Positions 63,001 through 64,000 of a stretch of 64,000 nt of DNA are shown here, piece by piece. A program made the translations under genes and the position numbers. Numbering within the stretch: the stretch's first letter is position 1; every line of letters begins with the position of its first letter. Where the stretch lies: assembly GCA_036186865.1 (NCBI GenBank), contig AP025069.1, forward strand, positions 14,151,096 to 14,215,095. The letters are read 5' to 3'. The notes under the pieces are model-generated. The model was not told where the DNA came from. It searched no databases and saw nothing but the letters and a program-made list of their open reading frames with translations. The stretch comes from Eustoma russellianum. Lineage: Eukaryota; Streptophyta; Magnoliopsida; Gentianales; Gentianaceae.

Positions 63001-64000
63001 CAGATTTTTTTGGAAAAGGCATATACACATATATTCCAACGTACTACCGACACGTTATATATTTTACGTACGTACGTTAAGGTCACACCATTATACTTAA
63101 CTCATATTTATGAGTATATTCAGGTCTCATATCATATAAGTCATGGTGATGACAAATTTATTACGACACGTTAAAAGGTTTTAAACCGAAAAGTGTCGTA
63201 TCGGGCGAATACCGAAACTTCGCCAATGTGTCACGTACTTGCCATAAATAGATGGCCAACGCCTACACTTCAAAAATGGCCGCAAATTTCGTGGCTTACA
63301 TGGTATGTGCAGCCATAAAAGCATTCCATGTTGGCACACACAAATCACCCCACATTAAGACCAAATTGTGAAAATTCCAATTTCAATTTTGTCACATGGT
63401 TTAGGCGCCACTTCAATTAGCCTTATAAGCTGAATATTAAAGTTTAATTTATGTATATTATGTGTAACATAATATATATAACATGTGCACAAAGTTGGAA
63501 TTTAATCAGAGAAAAATCGGGTAATCGATAAATGTCGAAAATTCGGTTTTCTATGTACACGACACATGGAACATTTTTGGCATATCATATAACATGTATC
63601 TAGATACTTTTTACATATTTTATACATCGCAAAGTGTTCTAGAAAATTCAATTAAGGTCTGATTAGAATATACCATGTGTATATAATTAAATGTGCACTA
63701 TTTTACAAAGTTAGGAAAAATAAAATTCAGCACATGTATCTTCATGTCACACGCCTATTCTAGCCATGTTGGAGCATATGTGGAGCTTTGTCGGCATCTT
63801 GATTGGCCAAGAATGAAGCATGCAATGTTGGTGACTTAAAGAAAGGAACTACAAAAGGTAACATTTCAAATCTTGTCACAATTGTGACACTACTGAAAAT
63901 TTCAGCATGTGAGCAATAGGCTGGCCGATTTCATCATCTTTATGAGACATATTTTACTTCTTGAATTAAGTGAATTAATTGGTAGATAGCATGGAAATAT
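62566..64000 (+). repeat. LTR of Sirevirus H (partial)
   Basis: Starts TGTTGAGAAAAAAGGG after the PPT. Contains a TA-rich microsatellite. At least 1,435 bp are in the window; no end is seen. No coding sequence. Confidence 0.65.
62924..62997. repeat. (CATA)n(TA)n microsatellite
   Basis: About seven CATA units followed by about 22 TA units. Produces artefactual Tyr/Ile ORFs on both strands. Confidence 0.95.

Larger units (their letters stand above)
61475..64000 (+). mobile_element. 3' part of a Sirevirus-like copia element (Sirevirus H), runs off the window
   Basis: Gag C-terminal fragment, then about 270 bp with repeated purine tracts, then an LTR beginning TGTTGAGA at 62566, the same first bases as the Sirevirus B LTR. 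Pol is absent, so the interior is deleted or rearranged. The 5' side abuts the inverted gag repeat without a visible LTR. The end of the LTR lies beyond 64000. Confidence 0.7.

Noticed and set aside
62818..63080. Tyr/Ile-rich ORFs on both strands
   Set aside because: Pure translation of the CATA/TA microsatellite.

Overview
This is a piece of plant (eudicot-type) nuclear DNA. The evidence is a spliceosomal ESCRT-III gene with GT-AG introns, plant-type Ty1/copia and Ty3/gypsy LTR retrotransposons primed by initiator tRNA-Met (TGGTATCAGAGC), a TRIM element, a Mutator-like foldback element, a LINE 3' end and low GC. Two 10-N runs mark assembly gaps. Almost all of the window is nested retrotransposon sequence. 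The only recognisable host gene is a VPS2.2/VPS2.3-type (CHMP2-like) ESCRT-III gene.

Layout. 1-380: LINE 3' end with a poly(A) tract, then a gap. 393-1060: non-coding sequence that resembles intron 2 of the VPS2 gene further on. 1061-7049: minus-strand copia element (TSD GCTAC) with decayed gag-pol. 7615-26882: plus-strand Ty3/gypsy chromovirus, CRM-like (TSD AAAAG). It is broken by a 10.2-kb Sirevirus (9068-19302, TSD GTTTC) in its leader and by a 386-bp TRIM (23478-23863) inside pol. 26888-28910: no recognised gene. 28911-33616: foldback element with about 310-bp inverted arms, split by a young copia element (29187-32892, TSD CATCC). 33617-60472: VPS2 promoter, 5' leader and exons 1-4. Intron 2 is about 25.7 kb. 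It holds a tandemly rearranged LTR element (34559-36869) and a nest, outermost to innermost: copia D > LTR F > non-autonomous Tekay-like element E (41198-59127) > Tekay element G (45849-55699). 60473-64000: an inverted repeat of gypsy gag fragments that cuts off VPS2 exon 4, then the 3' part of a second Sirevirus-like element.

What stands out. Element G is young (its two 2,450-bp LTRs differ at about 4 sites) and nearly intact. Its gag-pol frame is interrupted by two textbook GT-AG introns of 107 and 70 bp, with reading frame and protein family motifs restored exactly at each junction. The Gag stop codon lies inside intron 1, so retention or removal of the introns would give Gag, Gag-PR-RT, or full Gag-Pol. 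The LTRs of G also carry four tandem stem-loops with different but self-complementary stems around a nearly constant 30-nt loop. They also carry an array of CATCGATCGATCGATG palindromes, and the same module is present in the unrelated Sirevirus B. Element E shares LTR ends and PPT surroundings with G but codes for nothing, so it may be a trans-mobilised partner.

Dating by nesting and by-eye LTR comparison: Gypsy A is oldest (about 10% LTR mismatch at the start). Sirevirus B and the 5' copia are intermediate. Copia C, E and G are very recent.
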